Assembly (NCBI GenBank): GCA_900556935.1
Contig: USQL01000058.1
Span: forward strand, 1 to 13,940
Origin: an uncultured Eubacteriales bacterium
Lineage (GTDB): Bacteria > Bacillota > Clostridia > Oscillospirales > Oscillospiraceae
DNA length: 13,940 nt
Reading direction: 5' to 3'
A program made the position numbers and the translations under genes. Every line of letters starts with the position of its first letter. The stretch's first letter is position 1. Shown one piece after another: positions 5,766 through 12,597 of this stretch. The notes below the pieces were generated by a model. The model made no database searches. It was not told the DNA's origin and saw only the letters and a program-made list of their open reading frames with translations.

Positions 5766-6893
5766 TCAACCTCCTGAGGGCTTCGCCGTGGCGAAGTAGA
5801 GAATGTCACTGATTTTCCGCTGATTGCCGTAATTGACGGTGTTGATAACCTGATTGTCCATAACCACCGTGGAGGTCTGGCCGCCGTCCAGGTTATAGGC
5901 CTGGGTGACCCCCATATCCAGCAGCATGGTGGTAAGCTCCCCGATATTGGGGGTATAGCCGTAGCCCGGCTCCTGGTTGCAGGCGGTATAGAGATAGTGC
6001 AGCGTCCCCAGCTGGCACAGGGCGGAACGGGCATAGTGCCGGTCCAGCTCCCCGATGGGATAGTCGTAGCGCTCACAGCGGACCCCGTCCTTGATGAGCA
6101 CCGGGCCGAAGGAGAAGCTGAAGAGAATGTCGTTTTCGTCGGCAAACTGCTGGGCGTACTCCACGCTGGCAAAATCGTTGCCACGGTACAGGAGCATATC
6201 GCCGCTGCGCCTGATAAAGCACAGGTCCGGCAGCGCCCGGTTGGCCCGGAGGGCGGTGCCGTCCAGAATCATCACGCCGTCGGGGCGGAAGCCGTAAAAG
6301 TCCGCCGAGCAGGCGACCACGGCGTTGGCGCTTTCCGCCATCTCCGAAGAGAGCATCAGCTTTCCGGAGCCGAAGCGCTCCCCCGCCAGATATCGCCGGA
6401 ACTGGGAGATATCCATAATCTTCACCTCGGCGCAGGTGACGGCCATGCCCTTGTGGGTCTCCTTCCAGGTGACGGCCAGAATGGTCTCGTCGCAGTAGTA
6501 GGTGATTTCGCTGCCGGGCAGGAGCTGGGTTTTTTCCGGGTCAAAATAGAAGCTCTGGCCCTCCAGAACGTCCCCGGCCTTTTCGAAAACAGGCTTTAGC
6601 TCCATGGGGTCCGTGGCGGTGCCGTAGCATTCCGGGTCCGGCTTTGGCGCGGACACCGCGTCGGAGGCAATCCAATAGCGCTTTTTCACCGAGGTAACGG
6701 AGGAAAGCGCGTCACTGAACAGGTTATTGAGGTCCGTTTCAAACCGTCCGGCCGTGTCCGGGGTTCTGGGGCTCTTGGCCCCCTCCTTCCCACTGGGCAC
6801 CAGGGCAAACGCCCCCAAAATCAGGACGGCGGCGGAACAGCTGAGAAGCCAGCCTAAGACACTCCCCAGGCGGCGAAGCCATTTGTTTTTCAT
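5766..6893 (-). CDS. Membrane-anchored phosphodiester glycosidase (NAGPA-type domain) family protein
   Basis: The NAGPA domain is named for the enzyme that removes GlcNAc from a phosphodiester; bacterial members are thought to act on surface glycans. The 375-residue protein starts with a basic patch and one hydrophobic anchor (about 11-32), so the rest should lie outside the membrane. Domain motifs are NAVVACSADFYGF (190-202), FGPVLIKDG (262-270), ARSALCQLG (288-296), NLDGGQTSTVV (334-344) and a closing RKISDILYFA (359-368). The NLDGG motif, central to the family, is intact. ATG 6893 follows GGAGGG by about seven bases and lies three bases after the previous stop. It is the middle gene of a three-gene operon whose last member is the Lgt-like protein. 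The natural substrate is unknown. Confidence 0.85.
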   Translation of the reverse strand: MKNKWLRRLGSVLGWLLSCSAAVLILGAFALVPSGKEGAKSPRTPDTAGRFETDLNNLFSDALSSVTSVKKRYWIASDAVSAPKPDPECYGTATDPMELKPVFEKAGDVLEGQSFYFDPEKTQLLPGSEITYYCDETILAVTWKETHKGMAVTCAEVKIMDISQFRRYLAGERFGSGKLMLSSEMAESANAVVACSADFYGFRPDGVMILDGTALRANRALPDLCFIRRSGDMLLYRGNDFASVEYAQQFADENDILFSFSFGPVLIKDGVRCERYDYPIGELDRHYARSALCQLGTLHYLYTACNQEPGYGYTPNIGELTTMLLDMGVTQAYNLDGGQTSTVVMDNQVINTVNYGNQRKISDILYFATAKPSGG

Positions 6894-6896
6894 ATC

Positions 6897-7538
6897 TCAC
6901 CCTCCGCTCATATTTCCGCTGAGAAAGGCAATGAGCCCGCTTTCCGGCTGAATCTGCCACTGCCCGCCGCCGCAGACAAAGTGCAGGGTCACCCGGGTTT
7001 CCTTGGTCTGGGGGTTCTCCTCCAAGGCCTGCTCCAGCGAGAGCAGCAGCACCCTGTCGGTGAGTGTCTGCCGGTAGCCGCCCTCCGCATCGTAGAGCTC
7101 CGCCACATCCTTGGCGCTTGCAATCTGCCGTTCCAGGGTTTGGGGCACCAGCTCCCGGAGACGGGCACAGAGGCTGTCAATATCCAGAGCCTGCAAGGTT
7201 ACATCCATGGCAGGGCCTTGATTGGTGCCGTAAACCGCCCCCTCCAGCCGGAAATCCATGGAGGCGATATAGGCCTCCCAGACCGTTTTCTGGGCCTCCC
7301 CCAATTCCTCCTTCGGTGCCAGATCCGGTGTGCCCACCAGATACGCCGAGGCCCCGTCCAGGTCCCCCCCGCGGAGGCTATCCAAAAAGCCCTGGGCCGA
7401 TTGCGGAATCCCCTCATCCGTCTTCAGAAGCACCGGTGCCCGTTCCGGCGCGGAAAACGCCGTCTCCACACCGAATCCCCCCAGCACCAGAGCCGCCACA
7501 CCGCACAGGGCGGCAAACACACGCTGCAATTTTCCCAT
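6897..7538 (-). CDS. Anchored exported protein of unknown function, first gene of the envelope operon
   Basis: I do not recognise a named family. The 213-residue product has a hydrophobic N-terminal segment (about 7-29) with no lipobox Cys, so it is probably a signal anchor. The exported part is mixed alpha/beta; its start (SAQGFLDSLRGGDLDGASAYL) resembles the opening helix of NTF2-like or DUF4878-like extracellular domains, which is inference. A strong promoter (7612-7640) and a hairpin-bearing leader of about 67 bases lie upstream. The start is uncertain: GGAGGA touches ATG 7538 with only one base between, while an in-frame TTG at 7529 would have ten-base spacing. The end of the gene carries the GGAGGG site for the next gene, so the two are coupled. 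Confidence 0.75.
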   Translation of the reverse strand: MGKLQRVFAALCGVAALVLGGFGVETAFSAPERAPVLLKTDEGIPQSAQGFLDSLRGGDLDGASAYLVGTPDLAPKEELGEAQKTVWEAYIASMDFRLEGAVYGTNQGPAMDVTLQALDIDSLCARLRELVPQTLERQIASAKDVAELYDAEGGYRQTLTDRVLLLSLEQALEENPQTKETRVTLHFVCGGGQWQIQPESGLIAFLSGNMSGG

Positions 7539-7611
7539 TCCTCCACACCCGGCCCGGAAGGGCCTTCCTTTTCTTCTTTCTCCGCATTAGAAATGTGCGT
7601 AATGTTCTATT

Positions 7612-7640
7612 ATTATACGCAGTTATGTTACCTTCGTCAA
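7612..7640 (-). promoter_or_regulatory. Promoter of the 7538-4756 envelope operon
   Basis: On the minus strand TTGACG (7635-7640), a 17-base spacer and a perfect TATAAT (7612-7617) form a strong sigma-A promoter. Transcription would start near 7605. A GGCCC-TTCC-GGGCC hairpin lies in the leader just before the ribosome binding site. Confidence 0.85.
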
Positions 7641-7687
7641 GAGATTCCCGGGTGGTTCTTTCGGCAAAAAGCGTAAGAAAGTATAAA

Positions 7688-7906
7688 GGCTCCCCTGAAA
7701 GGGGAGCTGGCAGCGAAGCTGACTGAGGGGTTTCGGCTTGGCCTATGGCCAAGCCTCGCCGAAGGCGAATATTCCGCTTTCAGCGGTGGCTTTCCATTCT
7801 GAAAAGCCGGACCCCTCAGACTCGGCTGGCGCCGAGCCAGCTCTGCTCTGCATTAAGAGTCCGTAAGCCGCAAGCGGCAACGGCCTCTATACCTTTCAGG
7901 GGAGCC
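7688..7906 (-). repeat. Type C multi-hairpin element, copy 2, with a 49-base interruption
   Basis: The ends are 15-base exact inverted repeats (7688-7702 and 7892-7906). Internal stems match copy 1 in order: CAGC-GAA-GCTG, GGCTTGGCC/GGCCAAGCC (7735-7743 with 7747-7755), TCGCC/GGCGA (7756-7760 with 7764-7768), CCGCT/AGCGG (7774-7778 with 7782-7786) and CTCGGC/GCCGAG (7821-7826 with 7831-7836). Bases 7844-7892 have no counterpart in copy 1 and carry their own GCCGC-AA-GCGGC hairpin. The element begins 11 bases after the AGCS stop. On the minus strand its outer hairpin is followed by TTTATAC, so it probably terminates that gene. Confidence 0.85.
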
Positions 7907-7917
7907 AACAAGCAATT

Positions 7918-9306
7918 TTACTTTTTCAGCGCCGCGTCCTTTCCCCGTACCAGCTTCACCACGGTGCCGGACAGGAGGAACAGGCCGATGAGGTTGGGGA
8001 TGACCATCATGCCGTTGAAGGTTTCGGAGATGTCCCAGAGGAGGCCTAAGTCCATGGTGGCACCGACGATGGCGACGAAGGAATAGACAATCATAAAGCC
8101 CCGGGTGGCCTTGCCGCCCACCAGAAATTCCAGGCACCGGGTGCCGTACAGGCCCCAGCCGATGATGGTGGAGAAGGCAAAGCAGCACATGGCCAGCGCC
8201 GCCAGCAGGGATGCCCCATTGCCGTATACCGCCGTAAAGCCGCCGATGGTCAGCTCCGCGCCCGCGGCCGCGCCGTAGGCGATGTTTTCGCCGGAGATGA
8301 GGATGACAAAGGCGGTCATGGAGCAGATGACGATGGTATCGGCGAAGACCTCAAAAATGCCGAAGTATCCCTGACGGATGGGGTCGTCCACATCGGAGGC
8401 CGCGTGGGCGATGGAGCCGGTGCCGAGGCCCGCCTCATTGGAGAAGATGCCCCGGGCCACGCCCTTTTTCATGCACAGGAACATGCTGCCCACCGCGCCG
8501 CCGGTGACGGCGGAGGGGGTAAAGGCACCACGGATGATGGAGACGAATACCTCCGGCACCCGGTTCAGCTTCAGCAGCAGCACACCCAGAGCCATAACCA
8601 CATACACAAGGGCCATAAAGGGCACTAATTTTTCCGCCACATTGCCGATACGCTTCAGCCCGCCCACCAGCACCAGGGACACAAGCAGGGCGATGCCAAT
8701 GCCTATCACCAGATTCAGGGTTCCCGTCTGCTGGGTGGCAATCAGGTTGAAGCTTAAAAGGGCCGTATCCACAGCGGTGATAATGGCATTGACCTGGGTG
8801 GCGTTGCCGGTGCCGAAGACCGTCAGAACGCCCAGAATGGCATAGAGCACCGCAAGGAAGTGCCACTTTTTCGGCAGGCCGTTTTGAATATAGTACATGG
8901 GGCCGCCCACCCAGTCTCCTTCCCGGTTCTTCTCCCGGAAGTGGACGGCCAGGGTCACCTCGGCAAACTTGGTGCACATGCCAAGCAATGCGCTGCACCA
9001 CATCCAGAACACCGCCCCGGGGCCGCCGATGGCGATGGCACCGGCCACACCGGCGATATTGCCGGTGCCCACGGTGGCGGCCAGAGCGGTACACACCGCC
9101 TGGAAGGGGGTCACGGCACCCTGGGCGGCATCGGTACGATGAAACATCCGGCCAAAGGTCTCCCGCATGGAGGTGCCGAAGCGGCGGATCTGAATAAAAT
9201 TCGTCCGGAAGCTGAGCCACAGGCCCACCCCGATAATACACACCATGGCGGGAACACCCCATACAAAGTTGTTCACCGCAGAATTAATCGCAGCAATGGT
9301 TTCCAC
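7918..9306 (-). CDS. Sodium:alanine/glycine symporter (AGCS family)
   Basis: AGCS proteins import alanine or glycine with Na+ across the cytoplasmic membrane. The 462-residue product has normal length and about ten to eleven hydrophobic segments. Family motifs are ALAATVGTGNIAGVAGA (74-90), GGPGAVFWMW (94-103), KFAEVTLAVHFR (113-124) and GIFSNEAGLGTGSIAHAA (286-303). I chose GTG 9306 because AGAGGAAG (9313-9320) precedes it at proper spacing. An ATG-like start 40 codons upstream lies before the promoter and would add unrelated polar sequence. The gene is monocistronic, with its own promoter (9341-9369) and a hairpin element after its stop. A 23-base tandem repeat upstream suggests regulation. 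Confidence 0.93.
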   Translation of the reverse strand: METIAAINSAVNNFVWGVPAMVCIIGVGLWLSFRTNFIQIRRFGTSMRETFGRMFHRTDAAQGAVTPFQAVCTALAATVGTGNIAGVAGAIAIGGPGAVFWMWCSALLGMCTKFAEVTLAVHFREKNREGDWVGGPMYYIQNGLPKKWHFLAVLYAILGVLTVFGTGNATQVNAIITAVDTALLSFNLIATQQTGTLNLVIGIGIALLVSLVLVGGLKRIGNVAEKLVPFMALVYVVMALGVLLLKLNRVPEVFVSIIRGAFTPSAVTGGAVGSMFLCMKKGVARGIFSNEAGLGTGSIAHAASDVDDPIRQGYFGIFEVFADTIVICSMTAFVILISGENIAYGAAAGAELTIGGFTAVYGNGASLLAALAMCCFAFSTIIGWGLYGTRCLEFLVGGKATRGFMIVYSFVAIVGATMDLGLLWDISETFNGMMVIPNLIGLFLLSGTVVKLVRGKDAALKK

Positions 9307-9340
9307 AAAATTCTTCCTCTCTCTTTGCAAGTCGGGGACC

Positions 9341-9369
9341 ATTGTACCACACAGGCGGTCATTTGTCCA
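9341..9369 (-). promoter_or_regulatory. Promoter of the AGCS symporter gene
   Basis: On the minus strand TGGACA (9364-9369), 17 bases and TACAAT (9341-9346) each match consensus at five of six positions. The start would be near 9334, giving a short leader to GTG 9306. Confidence 0.75.
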
Positions 9370-9394
9370 CAAAAAAGAAGGAAGCTGTCCCTTT

Positions 9395-9451
9395 GCCAAT
9401 CGTCGGAAAAATTCTTCGCCAACCATCGGAAAAATATTCCGCCAAGTGTCG
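9395..9451. repeat. 23-base tandem repeat (about 2.5 copies) upstream of the AGCS promoter
   Basis: Units begin with GCCAA at 9395, 9418 and 9441. The two full units share GCCAA, then TCGGAAAAAT, then TTC near the end, and the third unit is broken after about 11 bases. Unit 2 contains the dyad CGGAA-AAATA-TTCCG (9427-9441). The repeat lies 26 bases upstream of the symporter -35 box, so it could bind a regulator. Confidence 0.65.
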
Positions 9452-9542
9452 TTTTTTTCTTGATTCTCCGGACGCGCTACGCCTACCGCCGGTCGGATGG
9501 GGTTTATGTGGTGCCCGTTGGGTGCCTGCGGAATTAAAATCG

Positions 9543-9576
9543 TTTCGAGCGCCTGGCTTTTGTCAGGCGCTCGAAA
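9543..9576 (-). terminator. Terminator of the sigma/anti-sigma operon
   Basis: A perfect 13-bp stem (9543-9555 with 9564-9576) with an 8-base loop lies 12 bases after the stop. On the minus strand it is followed by CGATTTTAATT, a modest T-rich tract. Confidence 0.75.
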
Positions 9577-9588
9577 TGGTTGGTAGGT

Positions 9589-10734
9589 TTATTTTACCGG
9601 AATTTCGTAAAATTCCGCAACCGTGGGTTTGCCCTCCGCGTCCCGCTGCCAGTCCTTGAAAAACAGCAGGGATTCCACCTGGCTGGGGTCGAGGATGGTA
9701 TCAAACATATCGGATTCCACGAAGTAAATCATCTTTTCCTGGTCCTCAAAGCCGCTGGTGCCCGCCACACAGGGAGATTGCGTACCGTCTTTCATGCGAA
9801 CGCCATAGATGGCCTGGGGCAGCGTCACCAGCTGATCCCAGCCGTCCCACAGCGCCGGGACCTGATAGCGGGTGCGGATGGTCTTCTGCCCGATTTCGGC
9901 ATCCAGGAGGATGACCCCGGTGTCGCCGATTTCGGCGTTGGGGGCGATGGAAAGGTTGTCCCCCGTTCCCGTCAGCGTCCATTTGAGGGTCCAGTTGCCC
10001 TGCACCACAGGATCATAGGGGGCGGCCTTCTGGGTGGAATCCAGGCCAATATCCGGGAATGTCACCTGAATTTCCTTACCAAAATATCTGCCGTCGGTTT
10101 TCTGGAAGGTGATGTACTCGGTATACTCAAGACTTCCGTCACTGCCCGCGTAGCGGAAAATGACACTGCCGTCCGCATCCTTCTGCACCGGCGTTCCGTC
10201 TGTATAAACCCGCTTTCCCTGGGCATTGCGGGTCGTTCCGTCAAAGAAGCTGCCGCTGCAGGAGCTGTAAAAGTGCTCGTCGGACCCATCCAGGGTGACC
10301 ACCGGCCACACCGCGGGATACCGTCCCTCGGGCAGCTCAAAGCCCTGAATCCGGAAGGTGAGCTCCGCCCGGTAATTATCCACAATGGTCTGCACCAGGC
10401 TGATGGTGATGCCCTGGTCCGTGACGGAGAGCACCTGCCCGTCATTCTCCGCCCCCTTGGTCTCCTGCGCCACCATGGACAGCCCGCTGTCTGCCGCCTG
10501 CTTTTTGATCTCCTCCGTGGGCTTGTAGCGCAGCTGGGCGGTTTCCGACCAGCGGGTGTATACCGCCGCGCCGGTGAGGAACAGCATGGTGGCAACCAGG
10601 GCGGCAATGAGCCAGATTTTCAGGTGCCCCGTTTGGGGCTTGCCGGTGTCATGGGATAGGGCGGCAAATTCCGCTTCTTCAATATACTGGGGGCTGATAA
10701 AGGAGAGCCCCACCATCATTTTCCTGCCTTTCAT
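9589..10734 (-). CDS. Single-pass membrane protein, probable anti-sigma factor partner of the ECF-type sigma factor
   Basis: This 381-residue protein has a short cytoplasmic N-terminus (1-37, with SPQYIEEAEFAAL), one transmembrane segment (about 38-60) and a large extracytoplasmic beta-rich domain. The domain resembles those on Firmicutes sigma-regulator proteins such as the DUF4179 group. Such proteins hold the sigma factor until an envelope signal is sensed; this role is inferred from gene order and topology. ATG 10734 overlaps the sigma stop (ATGA), with GGAGGG about ten bases upstream inside the sigma gene, so the two are translationally coupled. No HCC-type zinc motif is visible near the N-terminus. 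The gene ends just before a strong terminator hairpin. A longer in-frame reading to 11067 only shadows the sigma gene. Confidence 0.75.
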   Translation of the reverse strand: MKGRKMMVGLSFISPQYIEEAEFAALSHDTGKPQTGHLKIWLIAALVATMLFLTGAAVYTRWSETAQLRYKPTEEIKKQAADSGLSMVAQETKGAENDGQVLSVTDQGITISLVQTIVDNYRAELTFRIQGFELPEGRYPAVWPVVTLDGSDEHFYSSCSGSFFDGTTRNAQGKRVYTDGTPVQKDADGSVIFRYAGSDGSLEYTEYITFQKTDGRYFGKEIQVTFPDIGLDSTQKAAPYDPVVQGNWTLKWTLTGTGDNLSIAPNAEIGDTGVILLDAEIGQKTIRTRYQVPALWDGWDQLVTLPQAIYGVRMKDGTQSPCVAGTSGFEDQEKMIYFVESDMFDTILDPSQVESLLFFKDWQRDAEGKPTVAEFYEIPVK

Positions 10735-11285
10735 ATCTGAATTCCCTCCTGTTCTAAGTAGTCCTTCAGCTTCCCCCTCGTGCGGAGCAGCTGCATTTTG
10801 ACCTTGCTTTCCGTCATTCCGTAGCGCTTGGCGATACCCGCCACGGAGTCGGCATACCAGTACCGCCGCAGGAAAATCACCCGGCTGTCTTTCGGAAGTC
10901 CCTTCAAGAACCCATCCAGTGCCTTCCCGATCTCCCGGCCCCGGAGGGTATTTTCCTGGCTGGAATCCGGAATGCACAGCTCCAGCTCCTCCGTAATGGG
11001 TACAATCTCCGCCTTTCGTTTGGAAGCCTGCTGCCAGTCCAGCAGATTCAGCGCCTGATTCCGGCAAATGGCCGCGAGATAGGCAAAGAAAAACTGGGGC
11101 CGGGCTTTGGGAATCGTATTCCAGGTTTTAAGATAGGTGTCGTTCACCACCTCCTCAGCATCCGATCCATTGCTCAAAATCCGCACGGCAAGGCCATTTA
11201 ACCGTCTTCCGTAGGCCGCGTCGGTATAGCCAATGGCATCCTCACTGCGGCTCCAATATAAATCGATAATCTCTGTATCTGTCAT
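10731..11285 (-). CDS. ECF-type RNA polymerase sigma factor
   Basis: This 184-residue protein directs RNA polymerase to a limited set of promoters, usually for envelope or stress response. Region 2 covers about 22-90, with the helix DAEEVVNDTYLKTWNTIP (42-59). Region 4 covers about 118-178, with LPKDSRVIFLRRYW (130-143) and a helix-turn-helix around VAGIAKRYGMTESKVKMQL (148-166). I chose ATG 11285, which follows AAAGGA by about nine bases; an ATG three codons upstream abuts that site. The gene overlaps its membrane partner by four bases. A promoter at 11380-11408 looks like an ordinary sigma-A site rather than an autoregulated ECF site. Target genes are unknown. Confidence 0.9.
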   Translation of the reverse strand: MTDTEIIDLYWSRSEDAIGYTDAAYGRRLNGLAVRILSNGSDAEEVVNDTYLKTWNTIPKARPQFFFAYLAAICRNQALNLLDWQQASKRKAEIVPITEELELCIPDSSQENTLRGREIGKALDGFLKGLPKDSRVIFLRRYWYADSVAGIAKRYGMTESKVKMQLLRTRGKLKDYLEQEGIQI

Positions 11286-11379
11286 AACGCACATCCTTTC
11301 TGTTTGGGCCCTTCACCCTTGTAGACAGGAAACAGGAACGGGAGGTCACATTTTAGTGCAGGAAGAATCAAAATATATT

Positions 11380-11408
11380 ATAATACATATTATTGGACAT
11401 CTCGTCAA
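11380..11408 (-). promoter_or_regulatory. Promoter of the sigma/anti-sigma operon
   Basis: On the minus strand TTGACG (11403-11408), 17 bases and TATTAT (11380-11385) form a good promoter. A perfect TATAAT three bases further on would give a 20-base spacer. The leader is about 90 bases. Confidence 0.7.
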
Positions 11409-11483
11409 TTTGCTGCACGCCGCACCGGTCGGAAGGGGCTCCTAAAAAACTGCGTTGTTCCCGTCCGAATTTGAAATTTCCCC

Positions 11484-11513
11484 TTGTGAAGCATTGCCCT
11501 TCTGTGGTACAAT
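11484..11513 (+). promoter_or_regulatory. Promoter of the Fic gene
   Basis: TTGTGA (11484-11489), an 18-base spacer and TACAAT (11508-11513) precede the Fic gene. The -35 box is weak. It is divergent from the sigma operon promoter about 75 bases away. Confidence 0.55.
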
Positions 11514-11552
11514 TGAAAAATAAAAGCCCGCCGCAGAGGAGGCAGAAGTATC

Positions 11553-12212
11553 ATGCATTATCCAGACAGATTTCACATGACCCCGGAGCAAAGTCTGTTC
11601 CTTGCCAAAAAGAAATGGGACGAAAATGTCTATTGCGGCATGCGAATGGAAAGCCGAAATATTACCTTTCCACAGACAAAGACCATTTTGCAGGGCATCA
11701 ATGTCCCCAGTGTCCAGCTGGACGATATTCAGGCGGTTCTCAATATGCGCGATGCGTGGCGCTTTCTTCTTGGGAGTCTGAATGAACCCCTTACTTTTGC
11801 ATATTGGTGCAAGCTGAATGAATACATCGCCAGGAACGAAGCTCTGGAGTGGGGAAAGCTGCGCACCGGTTCCGTTGGCATCTCCGGCACAGATTACCTG
11901 CCGCCCGTTCCTGCGGAAGCGCAAACACGCGCCGAATTTGAAGCGATCGTAACCGCCAATACGTCCGCCACCGAAAAAGCCCTGGATGCCTTCGTATGGG
12001 GCACACGCGGCCAATTCTTCTGGGACGGGAACAAGCGAACCAGCATGACCTTGGCAAATAAGATTCTCGTGTCCGCCGGTGCCGGTCTTCTCACCATTAC
12101 GGATCGTCACATGGAGCAGTTCAACACACTTCTGCTGGATTATTATAATTCCGGTGAAAAAGAAGCCATCCAGGATTTCCTGTATCACAACGCCATCCAG
12201 GGCATTCAATAG
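11553..12212 (+). CDS. Fic family protein with Gln in place of the catalytic His
   Basis: Fic enzymes usually transfer AMP or another nucleotide-derived group to a target protein. The 219-residue protein has a flap-like segment GKLRTGSVGISGTDYLPP (101-118) and a Fic loop RGQFFWDGNKRTS (152-164). The canonical HPFxxGN(G/K)R motif is read as QFFWDGNKR, so the catalytic His is Gln154, while the phosphate-binding DGNKR (158-162) is intact. An N-terminal stretch RMESRNITFPQTKTILQG (31-48) resembles the inhibitory-helix region, but the (S/T)xxxE(G/N) motif is degenerate. ATG 11553 follows AGGAGG by ten bases. No antitoxin gene is adjacent. The protein could be inactive, use another chemistry, or act through the intact phosphate-binding loop. 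The family call is firm; activity is unknown. Confidence 0.88.
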   Translation: MHYPDRFHMTPEQSLFLAKKKWDENVYCGMRMESRNITFPQTKTILQGINVPSVQLDDIQAVLNMRDAWRFLLGSLNEPLTFAYWCKLNEYIARNEALEWGKLRTGSVGISGTDYLPPVPAEAQTRAEFEAIVTANTSATEKALDAFVWGTRGQFFWDGNKRTSMTLANKILVSAGAGLLTITDRHMEQFNTLLLDYYNSGEKEAIQDFLYHNAIQGIQ

Positions 12213-12244
12213 CCATTGCATTTTTTCAGATATACCGCACCAGC

Positions 12245-12271
12245 CGGGAGCCGCCGCAGTGGAGGCTCCCG
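12245..12271 (+). terminator. Probable terminator of the Fic gene
   Basis: An 8-bp perfect stem CGGGAGCC/GGCTCCCG (12245-12252 with 12264-12271) begins about 33 bases after the stop. It is followed by ATTTCTGCATTATTT, a weak T-rich tail. Confidence 0.6.
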
Positions 12272-12292
12272 ATTTCTGCATTATTTCCGGTG

Positions 12293-12556
12293 ATGCACGC
12301 AATTTTTTGCAAAACAGGTGACCCGGAAGAAAATTTCTCGTACTACCACGGCGACCCGGTTTTCTCCAACCCCAAGGAGCAGAGCATTGTCCGCCTGAAA
12401 ACATGTAAAGACGGCACCTGGTGGCGCACCTCCTCCACAGACCACTATGCTGAATTCGACACCGAGATCACCGAGGAAGAGGCCATGGAAATTCTGAACA
12501 GCTACAAGCCAGTGGAACTGCCAACCCGGCCCTTGACACAGTTCGAAGAGCCGTAA
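12293..12556 (+). CDS. Small protein of unknown function (87 residues), start uncertain
   Basis: I do not recognise this protein. It is acidic, with aromatic and Trp-rich patches (NFSYYHGDPVFSN and DGTWWRTSSTDHYAEF) and a C-terminal acidic helix (EITEEEAMEILNSY). The composition and codon use look coding, and no better frame exists here. No ribosome binding site precedes ATG 12293 or the GTG before it, and the Fic terminator hairpin lies only 22 bases upstream. The ORF may therefore be the 3' part of a decayed gene or use a leaderless or coupled start. It ends before a strong hairpin at 12598-12627. It could also be a partner of the Fic protein by position, but nothing in the sequence shows this. 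Confidence 0.5.
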   Translation: MHAIFCKTGDPEENFSYYHGDPVFSNPKEQSIVRLKTCKDGTWWRTSSTDHYAEFDTEITEEEAMEILNSYKPVELPTRPLTQFEEP

Positions 12557-12597
12557 GGTCTGCCTGGCACTGGCGGGATTTGCAGATGATTTGCGCA

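Noticed and set aside
4897..5799. 300-residue plus-strand reading frame opposite the Lgt-like gene
   Set aside because: Composition is low-complexity (Gln/His/Gly/Ala rich), typical of an antisense shadow; the minus-strand gene has membrane segments and a coupled start.
9307..9426. 40-residue N-terminal extension of the AGCS symporter
   Set aside because: It would start upstream of the promoter, and GTG 9306 has a proper ribosome binding site at the expected family start.
10735..11067. Long N-terminal extension of the anti-sigma-like protein
   Set aside because: It is the out-of-frame reading of the sigma factor gene; the ATGA overlap start is supported by GGAGGG.
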